Shown: piece by piece, positions 7,886-17,447 of the stretch | Numbering within the stretch: the stretch's first letter is position 1 | How the letters are laid out: each line of letters begins with the position of its first letter | Origin: an uncultured Lachnospiraceae bacterium | GTDB lineage: Bacteria; Bacillota; Clostridia; Lachnospirales; Lachnospiraceae | Reading direction: 5' to 3' | Assembly (NCBI GenBank): GCA_947591245.1 | Contig: CANQCY010000004.1 | Span: 32,363-96,362, forward strand | Length of the DNA stretch: 64,000 nucleotides | Notes under the pieces: generated by a model | Database searches by the model: none | The model's input: only the letters and a program-made list of their open reading frames with translations | What the model was told of the DNA's origin: nothing | Made by a program: the position numbers and the translations under genes

Positions 7886-8493
7886 AAAACACCTGACCTT
7901 TCCTGCTTTTCGTCTTCGCGGTTTTCATCTTCGCGGTTTTCATCTTCGCGGCTTTCGTCCTCCGCCTGATCCTCTTCCTCTTCTTCTTCCTCTTCCTCTT
8001 CTTTCTCTGTCTTGGTAAAGTCTGTTTCCCGTATGCTTTTTACCTGTTCATCCGTAAAAAGCTCTCCCGGCTGAATTACGACTACCAGTTTATCGTCCTT
8101 GCGGATAATAAAATCCAGGAAATCCGTGCCCTTCGTTCTCGTCATCTGGGGCACCGGCTGCACATCCCCTCCCTCTGCCCGAAACACATTTTCCACGCCG
8201 TCTACGATACAGGCAAGCGTTCCCGCTTTTGTCCTGAGAAGCAAAAGCTTCCTCTTCTCCACCGCGCCAACCGGCTGTCCGTCTGGTTTCTTAGCCGGAA
8301 GCCCGATTATACGGTTAATATCAAAAACCGGAATAACTGCGCCGCGAATTTCTACCGTTCCGAGTATAAAATCAGGCGCATCCGCCAACGGCTGTACCTC
8401 CTGAAATGTTTCGAGGCTCTGCATGCCGCCGATTTCGATTCCATACTTCTTTCCGCTTATTGTAAAAACAATGACCTCTTTCACTTTAATCAC
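7882..8493 (-). CDS. CheW-like scaffold protein with acidic repetitive tail
   Basis: Up to 203 aa. Residues 1-150 form a CheW domain (EVIVFTISGKKYGIEI, VEIRGAVIPVFDINRIIGL, LLLRTKAGTLACIVDGVENV, the usual beta-barrel pattern), which couples chemoreceptors to the CheA kinase. The tail is a run of Glu followed by a repeated Glu-Asp-Glu-Asn-Arg unit, which is not typical of CheW. The first start is GTG at 8493; a second GTG at 8484 has a better-placed AAGGTG and may be real. It is wedged between prfB (17 nt away) and hom (4-nt overlap), far from other chemotaxis genes, so it may serve a non-chemotaxis signalling role. Confidence 0.8.
   Translation of the reverse strand: MIKVKEVIVFTISGKKYGIEIGGMQSLETFQEVQPLADAPDFILGTVEIRGAVIPVFDINRIIGLPAKKPDGQPVGAVEKRKLLLLRTKAGTLACIVDGVENVFRAEGGDVQPVPQMTRTKGTDFLDFIIRKDDKLVVVIQPGELFTDEQVKSIRETDFTKTEKEEEEEEEEEEDQAEDESREDENREDENREDEKQERSGVL
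7906..7965. repeat. Tandem 15-bp repeat inside the CheW-like gene
   Basis: The unit GTTTTCATCTTCGCG occurs perfectly twice (7921-7935, 7936-7950), with degenerate copies on both sides. On the coding strand each unit encodes Arg-Glu-Asp-Glu-Asn. Next to it (7970-8008) is a Glu-coding run of CCT/CTT triplets. Slippage could change the length without breaking the frame. Confidence 0.85.
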
Positions 8494-8510
8494 CTTGCCC
8501 TTTCCGGCAG

Positions 8511-9614
8511 TCAGCTATTTATCCATTTGAGGTAACCATTCATAAACATATCTAACTCTCCGTCCATCACCGCCCCTACATTTCCGGTCTCCACATTTGT
8601 CCTGTGGTCTTTCACCATCGTATATGGCTGCATAACATAGGAACGAATCTGATTGCCCCAGCCGATTTCTTTCTGCTCGCCACGGATATCGGATTCCTTT
8701 TCCAGATTTTCCTGTTCCTTAAGAAGATACAGCTTCGCTTTCAACATTTGCATCGCCTTATCCTTATTCATATGCTGCGAACGCTCATTCTGGCACTGAA
8801 CGACAATGCCGGTAGGGAAATGCGTGATACGGATCGCGGACGACGTTTTATTGATATGCTGTCCTCCGGCTCCGCTCGAACGGTACGTATCGATACGTAT
8901 ATCGTCATCTGCAATCTCGATATCCAAATCTTTTTCGATATCCGGCATTACATCACACGACACAAACGACGTCTGGCGCTTCCCCGCCGCATTAAACGGC
9001 GAAATCCGCACAAGGCGGTGTACCCCGTGCTCGCTCTTTAAATACCCATATGCATTCATTCCGTTGATTTGAAGCGTCACAGATTTGAACCCCGCCTCGT
9101 CGCCGTCCAGAAAATCCAGCATTTCCACGGAATATCCTTTTTTCTCTGCCCACCGCTGATACATCCGGCAAAGCATGCTCGCCCAGTCGCAGCTCTCCGT
9201 TCCCCCGGCTCCCGCATGAAGCGTCAGAATCGCATTACTCTCGTCATACTCGCCTTTCAGCATCGTAGTGATCCGCAAATCTTCAAACTCACAGACAAAA
9301 TCTTTTAATTCCTGTCCGATCTCTGAGACAAGCTCCTCGTCCCCTTCCTCATAAGCCATCTCAATCAGGGTCATGATGTCCTCATACTGGTTCGACAGCG
9401 CGTCCGCGCGGCCCACAACGCTTTTTAAGTCCTTTACCTCTTTCATAAGCCGGCTTGCCCGATCTGCGTCATCCCAAAAATCCGGGGCTTCCATATTTTT
9501 TTCGAGCTCTTCGATCCGAAACCGCTTGCTCTCAAGGTTCAGCGAATCCCTGACCTCATCGAGCGGCTCTTCATATGAACCGAGCTCCGTTTTATAATTA
9601 TCTAATTCAACCAC
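8511..9614 (-). CDS. prfB: Peptide chain release factor 2, without programmed frameshift
   Basis: Recognises UGA/UAA and triggers peptide release on the ribosome. The 368-aa protein has the codon-reading SPF tripeptide (VRISPFNAAGK) and the catalytic GGQ loop (SGAGGQHINKTSS). In most bacteria prfB needs a +1 frameshift at an in-frame UGA near codon 25. Here the equivalent region (EVRDSLNLESK) reads straight through with CTGAAC and no stop, so autoregulation by frameshifting is absent. The start is the GTG at 9614, 7 nt after AGGAG; an ATG at 9620 lies only 1 nt after that SD. It sits 58 nt after secA, the order secA-prfB known from Bacillus. Confidence 0.94.
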   Translation of the reverse strand: MVELDNYKTELGSYEEPLDEVRDSLNLESKRFRIEELEKNMEAPDFWDDADRASRLMKEVKDLKSVVGRADALSNQYEDIMTLIEMAYEEGDEELVSEIGQELKDFVCEFEDLRITTMLKGEYDESNAILTLHAGAGGTESCDWASMLCRMYQRWAEKKGYSVEMLDFLDGDEAGFKSVTLQINGMNAYGYLKSEHGVHRLVRISPFNAAGKRQTSFVSCDVMPDIEKDLDIEIADDDIRIDTYRSSGAGGQHINKTSSAIRITHFPTGIVVQCQNERSQHMNKDKAMQMLKAKLYLLKEQENLEKESDIRGEQKEIGWGNQIRSYVMQPYTMVKDHRTNVETGNVGAVMDGELDMFMNGYLKWINS

Positions 9615-9672
9615 GTGCATTCTCCTGTTACTGCTTAAAAACCATACTGCTTCCGCACTTGAGGACGGCGCC

Positions 9673-12237
9673 TTACGCCCGTCCGCAACAGTGCTTGTAT
9701 TTCTTTCCGGAACCGCATGGACACGGCGCATTTCTGCTGATCTTCTCCGTCTTTCTCACCCTCGGAGCGTTTGCCGAATCGTCTTTGTTCGTTCCGGTTT
9801 CCTTTGCGACCTGCTCACGCTCTACCTTCTGCTCGATCCTGACATGCATCAGCGCTTTCACCGTCTCTTCGCGAATGGACTCCGTCATTTCTGCAAACAT
9901 GTCGTAACTCTGGAAACGGTATTCCGTAACCGGATCCCTCTGACCGTAAGCCTGAAGTCCGATTCCCTGACGCAGCTGATCCATATCGTCGATATGGTTC
10001 ATCCAGTGCTGGTCTGTCACCTTGAGAAGGATCACCCTCTCAATCTCACGGATCTGTTCCTGTTCAGGAAACTCCGCTTCCTTCATCTCATATATGTGCA
10101 GGGCCTGCTCTTTCAGACGCTGTATCAGTGCGTTTTTATTGATGTTTTTATCCCTTTCCGGATCAAACGCAATCGGTTCAAACGGGATGATCGGAATCAG
10201 GTTCATATTGAGTTCGTCCAGATCCCACTCCTCCGGAATTTGATCGTCTCCGATCGTACGGTTCACGTATTTCTCTATGACTTCATCAATCATGCCATAT
10301 ATCGTATCGCGCATGCTCTCGCCATCCAGCACCTTGCGCCTCTCTGCGTAAATGATCTCTCTCTGCTGGTTATTGATAATATCATACTCGAGAAGGTTTT
10401 TACGGATTCCGTAGTTATTTCCCTCGATCTTCATCTGCGCGCGCTCAATCGCTTTATTGAGCATGCGATGCTGAATCTGCTCGCCCTCCGGCATGCCCAG
10501 CGAATTAAAAATATTCATCAGATTCTGGGAGCCAAACAGGCGCATCAGGTCGTCCTCAAGAGAAATGTAAAACTTGGACTCGCCCGGGTCGCCCTGGCGT
10601 CCGGAACGTCCGCGCAGCTGATTATCAATTCGCCTCGACTCGTGACGCTCCGTACCGATGATCCGCAATCCGCCCAATTCCTGAACTCCCTCGCCGAGTT
10701 TGATGTCGGTACCGCGCCCCGCCATGTTGGTCGCAATCGTGACCGCCCCCGCGACGCCGGCGTCTGCAATGATTTCCGCCTCCATTTCATGGTACTTTGC
10801 GTTCAGCACCTTGTGCTTGATGCCCTGCTTGCGGAGCATGGCGCTCAGCTCTTCGGACGCCTCGATCGTAATGGTGCCGACCAGAACCGGCTGCCGCCTC
10901 TCATAGCATTCCTTTATATCATTGACAATCGCATTCAGCTTTTCTCTCTTTGTCTTATAAACAGAATCATTAAAATCCTTACGGGCAATCGGTTTATTCG
11001 TGGGTATTTCCACAACATCCATGCCGTAGATCTCGCGGAACTCTTTTTCCTCCGTCAGGGCAGTACCCGTCATACCGCATTTTTTATGGTATTTATTAAA
11101 GAAATTCTGGAACGTAATCGTAGCAAGCGTCTTGCTCTCTCTCTTCACCTTCACATGTTCCTTCGCCTCGATCGCCTGATGGAGTCCGTCCGAATAGCGG
11201 CGTCCCGGCATGATGCGGCCGGTAAATTCATCGACAATCAGCACCTCGTCGTCCTTTACGACATAATCCTTATCAAGGAACATAAGATTGTGCGCGCGCA
11301 AAGCCAGTATAATACAATGCTGGATCTCCAAATGCTCCGGATCCGCCAGATTCTCAATATGGAAAAACCGCTCAACCTTTGCGATACCCTGTGCCGTAAG
11401 GTTCACTGTCTTTTCCTTCTCATCCACTACAAAATCGCCGGTCTCATCGTCATCTTCCTTCATGATGAGGTCCATCTTGGAAAGCTCTTTTGCCGTTCCC
11501 CTTTTTAACTGCCTCGCAAGATTGTCGCACGCCTCATAAATCTTGGTGGATTTTCCGCTGCTTCCCGATATAATGAGCGGCGTTCTCGCCTCGTCGATCA
11601 ATACCGAGTCAACCTCGTCCACAATCGCATAATGCAGCTCCCGCTGAACAAGCTGTTCTTTATAAATGACCATGTTGTCACGGAGATAATCAAAACCGAG
11701 CTCATTATTTGTGGCATAGGTAATGTCGCAGTTGTAAGCTTCCCTTCTCTCGTCATTGTCCATACTATTCAAAATACATCCGACAGTAAGGCCGAGAAAC
11801 TCATGGATCTGTCCCATCCACTCCGCATCACGCTTTGCCAGGTAATCATTTACCGTAACGATGTGGACGCCTCGCCCCTCCAGCGCGTTTAAGTAAGCCG
11901 GAAGAGTCGAAACCAGCGTCTTTCCTTCACCGGTACGCATCTCTGTAATACGCCCCTGATGAAGAATCACGCCGCCGATCAGCTGCACCCGGTAATGACG
12001 CATGCCTATCGTTCTTTTGGAAGCCTCGCGAACCACCGCATATGCTTCCGGAAGAATGTCGTCAAGCGTCTCCCCTTTTGACAGGCGCTCTTTAAATTCC
12101 CGCGTTTTATCCTTCAATGCATCGTCCGACATTTTTTCATATTCAGACTCCATATTTTCAATCTTATCGACAATCGGAAGCACTCGCTTTACTTCCCTCT
12201 CGCTGTGCGTGCCGATAACCTTACTTAATAATCCCAT
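9673..12237 (-). CDS. secA: Preprotein translocase ATPase SecA
   Basis: Motor ATPase that drives secreted proteins through SecYEG. The 854-aa protein has [11 protein letters not shown] (Walker A), [19 protein letters not shown] (DEAD box), [38 protein letters not shown] and a C-terminal zinc-binding [13 protein letters not shown] that contacts lipids and SecB/ribosomes. The start MGLLSKVIG is supported by GGAGAG 7-9 nt upstream. An own promoter lies at 12301-12329. Downstream are prfB and the cheW/hom group; no terminator hairpin is evident between secA and prfB. Confidence 0.97.
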   Translation of the reverse strand: MGLLSKVIGTHSEREVKRVLPIVDKIENMESEYEKMSDDALKDKTREFKERLSKGETLDDILPEAYAVVREASKRTIGMRHYRVQLIGGVILHQGRITEMRTGEGKTLVSTLPAYLNALEGRGVHIVTVNDYLAKRDAEWMGQIHEFLGLTVGCILNSMDNDERREAYNCDITYATNNELGFDYLRDNMVIYKEQLVQRELHYAIVDEVDSVLIDEARTPLIISGSSGKSTKIYEACDNLARQLKRGTAKELSKMDLIMKEDDDETGDFVVDEKEKTVNLTAQGIAKVERFFHIENLADPEHLEIQHCIILALRAHNLMFLDKDYVVKDDEVLIVDEFTGRIMPGRRYSDGLHQAIEAKEHVKVKRESKTLATITFQNFFNKYHKKCGMTGTALTEEKEFREIYGMDVVEIPTNKPIARKDFNDSVYKTKREKLNAIVNDIKECYERRQPVLVGTITIEASEELSAMLRKQGIKHKVLNAKYHEMEAEIIADAGVAGAVTIATNMAGRGTDIKLGEGVQELGGLRIIGTERHESRRIDNQLRGRSGRQGDPGESKFYISLEDDLMRLFGSQNLMNIFNSLGMPEGEQIQHRMLNKAIERAQMKIEGNNYGIRKNLLEYDIINNQQREIIYAERRKVLDGESMRDTIYGMIDEVIEKYVNRTIGDDQIPEEWDLDELNMNLIPIIPFEPIAFDPERDKNINKNALIQRLKEQALHIYEMKEAEFPEQEQIREIERVILLKVTDQHWMNHIDDMDQLRQGIGLQAYGQRDPVTEYRFQSYDMFAEMTESIREETVKALMHVRIEQKVEREQVAKETGTNKDDSANAPRVRKTEKISRNAPCPCGSGKKYKHCCGRA

Positions 12238-12300
12238 GCGTTCACTCTCCATAAAAAATCAAAGTTTCCTTGTACTAACAAGCTCTAAAGCTCCTTGTAT

Positions 12301-12329
12301 ATTCTATCACTAGATGCCGTGCGTTTCAA
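12301..12329 (-). promoter_or_regulatory. SigA-type promoter of secA
   Basis: On the minus strand TTGAAA, 17-nt spacer, TAGAAT. It is the only good match between hpf and secA and lies downstream of the hpf terminator. Confidence 0.7.
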
Positions 12330-12441
12330 TAACTATTTTTCCCCGATCCCTGTTTTTTACAAACCGTTCATATCTTTTTTACATTTTTCATTATGGATAA
12401 TATTCCAAAGAAGCCCCGAATCGCCGCGTCCTCGCTATATC

Positions 12442-12480
12442 AAAAAAGCGCCCCTGTTCCTCCGCATGCGGAAAAACAGG
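12442..12480 (-). terminator. Intrinsic terminator of hpf
   Basis: Stem CCTGTT/AACAGG with an inner TCCGCATGCGGA palindrome, followed on the minus strand by GGCGCTTTTTTG. It lies 45 nt past the hpf stop codon. The rest of 12238-12524 holds only the secA promoter. Confidence 0.75.
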
Positions 12481-12524
12481 AGAGCCCTATTTGCATTCGT
12501 CTGCCCGATAAGCAAAAATTTATA

Positions 12525-13052
12525 TCAATACTCCGGTTCGATCAATCCGTATGTATTTCCCTTTCTCTTATAAACTACGTTTACTTCTTCCGTCTCAGAA
12601 TTGCGGAACACAAAGAAACTATGTCCGAGCAGCTCCATCTGTACGCATGCCTCCTCCGGATCCATAGGCTTCATGGCAAATCTCTTGGAACGGATAATAT
12701 TGATTTCCTCTTCTTCATATGCCTCTTCATCAATAAATTCCTGATTCAAGTGCGCCGCATTCTGCGCTTTGTCAATCAGCTTATTTTTATACTTGCGCAG
12801 CTGTCTCTCGATCACCTCTTCCACAAGGTCGATCGACACATACATATCGCTGCTTACTTCCTCGGCGCGGATGATGCTTCCTTTCATCGGGATCGTGATC
12901 TCGATCTTCTGACGATTCTTCTCCGTGCTCAAAGTAACATGAACTTCTGTCGTATCAGTAAAATATCTCTCCAGTTTTCCGATTTTCTCTTCAACTGCCG
13001 AACGTAATCCCTCCGTTATATCTAAGTTTTTGCCACTAATCACCAAATTCAT
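12525..13052 (-). CDS. hpf: Ribosome hibernation-promoting factor, long form
   Basis: 175-aa long HPF that binds the 30S decoding site and pairs two ribosomes into inactive 100S dimers in stationary phase. The N-terminal ~100 residues are the beta-alpha RaiA fold (MNLVISGKNLDITEGLR...KIGKLERYF). The C-terminal ~55 (SKRFAMKPMDPEEACVQMELLGHSFFVFRN) are the dimerisation domain that defines the long form. SD AAAGGAG lies 10 nt before ATG. Single-gene unit: own promoter at 13113-13141, own terminator at 12442-12480. Directly upstream is a DnaA-box cluster. Confidence 0.95.
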   Translation of the reverse strand: MNLVISGKNLDITEGLRSAVEEKIGKLERYFTDTTEVHVTLSTEKNRQKIEITIPMKGSIIRAEEVSSDMYVSIDLVEEVIERQLRKYKNKLIDKAQNAAHLNQEFIDEEAYEEEEINIIRSKRFAMKPMDPEEACVQMELLGHSFFVFRNSETEEVNVVYKRKGNTYGLIEPEY

Positions 13053-13112
13053 TATAAATCAGCTCCTTTGCCCATAATATTCGAAACACAAAAAAACCTG
13101 TCCCGTAATTAC

Positions 13113-13141
13113 ATTATATACCATATTGAAATATTCAGCAA
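13113..13141 (-). promoter_or_regulatory. Promoter of hpf
   Basis: Minus-strand TTGCTG, 17-nt spacer, TATAAT, about 60 nt upstream of the hpf start codon. Confidence 0.7.
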
Positions 13142-13249
13142 GAAAAAGTTGCTAAATTTTTGCTTCTTTCAAGCAACTCAAGCCGGAATTGCCTGACAAT
13201 TAGGCCAAGTGTCAAACAACATTTTTTTGCTACAAAAGTCTACCATTTT

Positions 13250-13319
13250 TGTGGATAATGTGGATAACTTTGTGTATAACTCGAAAATGTCGTAAACTCG
13301 TTCCTTTAATTGTGGATAA
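13250..13319. promoter_or_regulatory. Cluster of DnaA boxes
   Basis: Three perfect TGTGGATAA boxes (complement of TTATCCACA) lie at 13250-13258, 13259-13267 and 13311-13319, plus one near-match TGTGTATAA at 13271-13279, all in the same orientation. The first two abut. The surrounding 13053-13413 interval is AT-rich and has no gene apart from the hpf promoter. There is no dnaA or dnaN nearby, so this is more likely a DnaA-titrating or regulatory cluster than the origin. Confidence 0.75.
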
Positions 13320-13369
13320 CTTTGTTCTCAAATCAGACTACATTTGTCTGCGTACCCTTGTTCTAAAAT

Positions 13370-13406
13370 GAGTTGTCACACACTTTGGCGTCAGCAGCGA
13401 CAACTC
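13370..13406 (-). terminator. Hairpin after the methyltransferase gene
   Basis: GAGTTGTC (13370-13377) pairs with GACAACTC (13399-13406) around a long loop, with short T-runs on both sides. It lies just past the stop of the minus-strand methyltransferase gene. The large loop makes it a weak terminator candidate. Confidence 0.4.
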
Positions 13407-13413
13407 ATCTTTT

Positions 13414-14280
13414 TCATCCTATAAAATTAACGCGCCCGCTCGCCCCGCACGGGAGCACAAGCCCATTTGAGCTGACCGGAAGCCCCAGCTCGTCCGCCCG
13501 CACCGTACCGCCGAACTTCGCCTTGACCGCTATGCCGAGCATATACGCCAGAACAGCCGGCTGCAAACCCGTCGTATAAGAATTCACCAGATAAAACAGC
13601 GGGTTGTCAGACAAAACCTTTGTGCAGAGCGAGATGAACGGGAACACCTTATCCTCGATCTTCCACACTTCTCCCTTGGGACCCCTGCCGTAAGACGGCG
13701 GATCCATAATAATACCGTCATAGACGTTGCCGCGCCGGATCTCCCTCTCTACAAACTTCACGCAGTCATCTACCAGATAGCGGATCGGCGCATCGGCAAG
13801 TCCGGAAGCCGCAGCATTTTCTTTTGCCCACGCAACCATGCCCTTTGACGCGTCAACATGCGTTACCGCCGCTCCCGCTTTCGCGCATGCTGCCGTCGCT
13901 CCGCCCGTATAGGCGAAAAGATTGAGCACCTTAACCGGACGGCCGGCGTTTCGGATTTGTTCGGACGCCCAGTCCCAGTTTGCCGCCTGTTCGGGAAAAA
14001 GGCCGGTATGCTTAAAACTAAACGGCTTCAAATGAAATTTCAGGTCTTTGTAGGAGACATCCCATTGCTCCGGAAGGTTAAAAAATTCCCACTGTCCGCC
14101 GCCCTTGCTGCTCCGGTGGTAATGCGCATTTTTGTTCTTCCATTGGGGAGCCTGACGCGGCGTATCCCATATCACCTGCGGATCCGGACGAACAAGGATA
14201 TATTTTCCCCATCGCTCCAGCTTCTCCCCATTTGACGTATCAATCACCTCATAATCCTTCCATCCGTCTGCTACCCACAT
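13414..14280 (-). CDS. SAM-dependent methyltransferase of the RlmI/RlmK type
   Basis: 288 aa. The last ~190 residues form a Rossmann methyltransferase domain: SAM-binding VLNLFAYTGGATAACAKAGA, acidic motif THVDASKG, and catalytic motif IV DPPSYGRGPKGE. This combination is typical of 23S rRNA cytosine-C5 methyltransferases of the RlmI/RlmK-like family. The N-terminal ~90 residues (WKDYEVIDTSNGEKLERWGKY) are specific to a Firmicute subgroup and lack the PUA domain of E. coli RlmI. Target base unknown. It ends next to a DnaA-box region and follows the alpha-galactosidase gene by 20 nt, so the two may be cotranscribed. Confidence 0.85.
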   Translation of the reverse strand: MWVADGWKDYEVIDTSNGEKLERWGKYILVRPDPQVIWDTPRQAPQWKNKNAHYHRSSKGGGQWEFFNLPEQWDVSYKDLKFHLKPFSFKHTGLFPEQAANWDWASEQIRNAGRPVKVLNLFAYTGGATAACAKAGAAVTHVDASKGMVAWAKENAAASGLADAPIRYLVDDCVKFVEREIRRGNVYDGIIMDPPSYGRGPKGEVWKIEDKVFPFISLCTKVLSDNPLFYLVNSYTTGLQPAVLAYMLGIAVKAKFGGTVRADELGLPVSSNGLVLPCGASGRVNFIG

Positions 14281-14300
14281 ATCGGAATTCCTCTCTTTCC

Positions 14301-16517
14301 TTACCGCAAAACCCGCTTGAGCGAGATAAGTTTTCCCTCAAAATCCTTATCTGCGCCGTGAATCTCGATTCCTGCACTCATCAGCATTTTTCCGGAAAAT
14401 ACCCCCTCGCGATCGTCAAGCTTATACCATGCGTCTTCATCCAACCCTTTCAGCTTAATCCGGTCATTCCAGCGGCAAATCCTGTTCACCACCCGCACAA
14501 AGGACACAAGCGCTTCCTCCTTATCCTTTGAAACGACCATATAGCAGTCATAATACCGCTTTTCCGGCAGAGAAGCAATTCGGTAATAATCCCCTTCGCG
14601 AATCAAATCATTATATTTATGGTACATCTGCACCTGATCTTTAATCTTTTCCCTGTCCTCCCGCGCTATCCTCGTCACATCCAGCTCATAGCCGAAGGTT
14701 CCGCCGAGCGCCACCTGTCCGCGGGTATCGAACGGCGTCGTCCGGTGCGTGGCGTGATTCGGGCAGTCGCTCACATGCGCTCCCATCGTCGATAACGGAT
14801 ACACCATCGCCGTACCCCGCTGAATCTCAAGGCGCTCTATCGCATCGGTGTCGTCACTGCACCAGATCTGCGGGCTGTAATACAGCATGCCCGGATCAAA
14901 TCTTCCTCCGCCGGATGAACAATTCTCCAATAAAAGTTCCGGAAAATCCGTCACAAGCCGGTTCTGCATTTCATAGACGCCAAGCACGAACCGGTGGTAT
15001 ACCATCCCCTGCTCGTCCTGAGCCGCCGCGTGGCTCGCCACATTTGTAAGGCTGCGGTTCATATCCCACTTCACATAATCGATTTCCGCCTCTTTCACGA
15101 CGGTATATATTCTTTTATAGATTTCGTCGCGCACTTCTTTTCTGCCGATATCGAGCACATACTGATTCCTTCCGCGGCTTACATCCCTGTCGCGATACTG
15201 CAGGATCCAGTCCGGATGCTCGCGGAACAGGTCGGAATCCGGGTTCACCATCTCCGGCTCCACCCATATTCCGAATTTGAGCCCGCGCTCGCGCACTCCG
15301 TCCGCCAGCCTTTTTACGCCGCCCGGCAGCTTTTCTTCGTTTGCAAACCAGTCCCCCAGCGACCTGCTGTCATCATTCCTGCGTCCGAACCAGCCGTCGT
15401 CCATCACAAGCATCTCAATACCGAGTCCCGCCGCTTCCTCCGCTATGCTCCACAATTTTTCAGTGTCGAAATCAAAATACGTCGCCTCCCAGTTATTGAT
15501 CAGAATCGGACGTTTTTTATCCCGGTATGAGCCCCGTATCAAATGCCCCCGGTACAAATCATGAAAATTTCTCGTCATGCCGCCGATTCCGGTATCGGAA
15601 AATACCATCACCGCCTCCGGTGCGGTAAAAATTTCCCCGGGCTGCAGTTTCCATGAAAAATGATGCGGATGAATACCCATCACCGTCCTGATATGTCCAA
15701 ACTGGTTTTTCTCTACCTGGGCTAGAAAATTTCCGGAATACACGAAGTTGATACCGTACACGCGCCCCCTGTCCTCCGTGGCGTCCGGCTCCAGAATTGC
15801 CATAAACGGATTTTCCTGATGCGAGCTCACGCCGCGGACAGATGAAATCGACTGCTTTCCCTCTCCGATGCTGCGCCGGTAAATTTTGCGCTCCCTTCCC
15901 CATGCGCCGTGAAGCGTAATCAGGTCGCGCTCTCCCTCTCGGAAATCAAGGCACAGCGAAAATACCCGGTCAAGGTAGCAATTTCTTTCTGAATTATTTT
16001 TGACTTTTACCCACCGCGTTATTGCATCCTCTTCCTCAAACACCGAGTAATACAGCTCGACGCCGAGTTTCAAATCGGGCTCGGACATATGTATGACCAG
16101 CGTCTGGCAGTCGTCGGAATAAGTGGCGGGCATCCCTTCCAGCTCCGGCTTGCCTTTCAGCGTCTCGTATCCGTCATAGAAAAATTCCAGCGCCTCTTTC
16201 CCGCTCCCGCAGTCCGCATCGAGGCACGGCTCGCGGAAATCGCCGTAGCCCGGCATCCCGTATTCCCACGAAAAGGTATCCACAAAATTCAACTTGTCTC
16301 TTTCAATGTATGCCGGAATACAGTGGTCCCGGTCGCCTCCCAGAAGAACGGAGAGGCATTCCGCATCTTCGTCCGACATCTCATTTCCATCGGGCTGTAT
16401 CCGATCCCCGTAATACATATGCCCCACATAGCCGTCAGCCGATACCCCGATCACATACGAGGATTTCTTTGTGTCCAATTTAAACATTTTCTGTTTCTCA
16501 TTAATTTGTATTGCCAT
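14301..16517 (-). CDS. Alpha-galactosidase, glycoside hydrolase family 36
   Basis: Removes terminal alpha-1,6-galactose from melibiose, raffinose or galactomannan side chains. The 738-aa protein has no signal peptide and is probably cytoplasmic. Visible are the family 36 motifs MDDGWFGRRNDDSRSLGDW (about 372-390), the nucleophile Asp485 in YVKWDMNR, the CSSGGGRFD motif (533-541) and the acid/base region CSDDTDA (553-559). Length fits tetrameric GH36 enzymes of Firmicutes. No sugar transporter or regulator is adjacent; neighbours are a methyltransferase gene and a transglutaminase-like gene. The uptake system is therefore probably elsewhere. Confidence 0.95.
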   Translation of the reverse strand: MAIQINEKQKMFKLDTKKSSYVIGVSADGYVGHMYYGDRIQPDGNEMSDEDAECLSVLLGGDRDHCIPAYIERDKLNFVDTFSWEYGMPGYGDFREPCLDADCGSGKEALEFFYDGYETLKGKPELEGMPATYSDDCQTLVIHMSEPDLKLGVELYYSVFEEEDAITRWVKVKNNSERNCYLDRVFSLCLDFREGERDLITLHGAWGRERKIYRRSIGEGKQSISSVRGVSSHQENPFMAILEPDATEDRGRVYGINFVYSGNFLAQVEKNQFGHIRTVMGIHPHHFSWKLQPGEIFTAPEAVMVFSDTGIGGMTRNFHDLYRGHLIRGSYRDKKRPILINNWEATYFDFDTEKLWSIAEEAAGLGIEMLVMDDGWFGRRNDDSRSLGDWFANEEKLPGGVKRLADGVRERGLKFGIWVEPEMVNPDSDLFREHPDWILQYRDRDVSRGRNQYVLDIGRKEVRDEIYKRIYTVVKEAEIDYVKWDMNRSLTNVASHAAAQDEQGMVYHRFVLGVYEMQNRLVTDFPELLLENCSSGGGRFDPGMLYYSPQIWCSDDTDAIERLEIQRGTAMVYPLSTMGAHVSDCPNHATHRTTPFDTRGQVALGGTFGYELDVTRIAREDREKIKDQVQMYHKYNDLIREGDYYRIASLPEKRYYDCYMVVSKDKEEALVSFVRVVNRICRWNDRIKLKGLDEDAWYKLDDREGVFSGKMLMSAGIEIHGADKDFEGKLISLKRVLR

Positions 16518-16544
16518 AATTTACCTCATTTCCGACCAATGCAT

Positions 16545-17423
16545 TTACCTTATTTCAATCCTTAGTTCAATGTCCTTGGTCCCCATTTTATATTTTGTTT
16601 TAAATGCTTTCGTCCTGTAGCCAAAATCCGGTTTATGCGTCTTTTTCATCGTCTTCCGGCACTTCATGAAATAGTCGGTATAAATATAATCGTCATCCCC
16701 ATCGTCGGAGCAGGCGTCCAATTCATACCATTTTCCCCTGTATTTCACTATGTTCCATGCGTGAAGCTGCCATTTTTTCCCATTCTTTATCTTGCCGCTC
16801 ACAAACTCGCATGGAATATCCATACGCATCAAAAGCTTATACATCATGAGCGCATAACCGTTACAGACCGTTTTATTTTTATAAAATCCGCCGTAAGCTG
16901 ACGAAAGGAATTTTTTTCCGGAATCATACTTTACCAGATCGGTCACCGTGCCGTACGCCAGAAGAATCCGTCCGTATTTCGTGGACTTCTTTTTCATGAT
17001 CGACTTTGCCAGCCTTTTTACCCTCTCGTTTACCTTGCGGGTCTGCGATAGCGTTTCAAAATATGTAACGCTATAGAAATGAAGCCCCGCCCGGTCATAA
17101 TAACAGGACGCCTGATCAATCAAGCCGAACAGGTATCCTCCGTCATCCGTCGTCTTTTTGTCGTCGATCTCCTGCGCCATATCAAAAAACACGCTGAAAT
17201 AACTTTCTTCGTCGCCGCAGTTAATCCTGCGGACAATCGATTCCGCCAGCGCCGTGCGCTTACACGGGATCGTAAATTCTTTCTTTCTCTTCATTAAATT
17301 GTCTGAAATCTGCCGATATATCTGCTTTTTCGTCATTGCTGCGGTTTTCGCCTGAATCTCCGCAGGCATGGGACACAGGAAACACAACAGCAATACAATT
17401 AATACCGTATATGACTTTTTCAT
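16545..17423 (-). CDS. Secreted transglutaminase-like cysteine protease/transamidase fold protein
   Basis: 292 aa with an N-terminal signal peptide (KKSYTVLIVLLLCFLCPMPAEIQA). The second half is a transglutaminase-like domain with a likely catalytic triad: Cys in VCNGYALMMYKLL, His in QLHAWNIV, Asp in YELDACSDD. Such proteins in Clostridia act at the cell surface as proteases or cross-linkers; the substrate cannot be told. The start at 17423 is set by AGGAGG with a 5-nt gap; an ATG 18 nt earlier precedes that SD. It lies immediately downstream of tRNA-Arg and its terminator. Confidence 0.8.
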   Translation of the reverse strand: MKKSYTVLIVLLLCFLCPMPAEIQAKTAAMTKKQIYRQISDNLMKRKKEFTIPCKRTALAESIVRRINCGDEESYFSVFFDMAQEIDDKKTTDDGGYLFGLIDQASCYYDRAGLHFYSVTYFETLSQTRKVNERVKRLAKSIMKKKSTKYGRILLAYGTVTDLVKYDSGKKFLSSAYGGFYKNKTVCNGYALMMYKLLMRMDIPCEFVSGKIKNGKKWQLHAWNIVKYRGKWYELDACSDDGDDDYIYTDYFMKCRKTMKKTHKPDFGYRTKAFKTKYKMGTKDIELRIEIR

Positions 17424-17447
17424 AGCCGCCTCCTGTCCCATAATTGC

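Noticed and set aside
7906..7965. CRISPR-like short repeats
   Set aside because: Directly tandem 15-bp coding units without spacers, inside a CheW-like gene. No CRISPR array or cas gene was seen anywhere in the window.
9691..11508. Long plus-strand open frame (about 600 codons) opposite secA
   Set aside because: It lies entirely antisense to a clear secA, has no SD, and its protein is rich in Arg/His/Leu without domains. It is a shadow of the coding strand.
13250..13319. Chromosomal replication origin
   Set aside because: DnaA boxes are present but dnaA, dnaN, recF and rpmH are not; called a box cluster instead.
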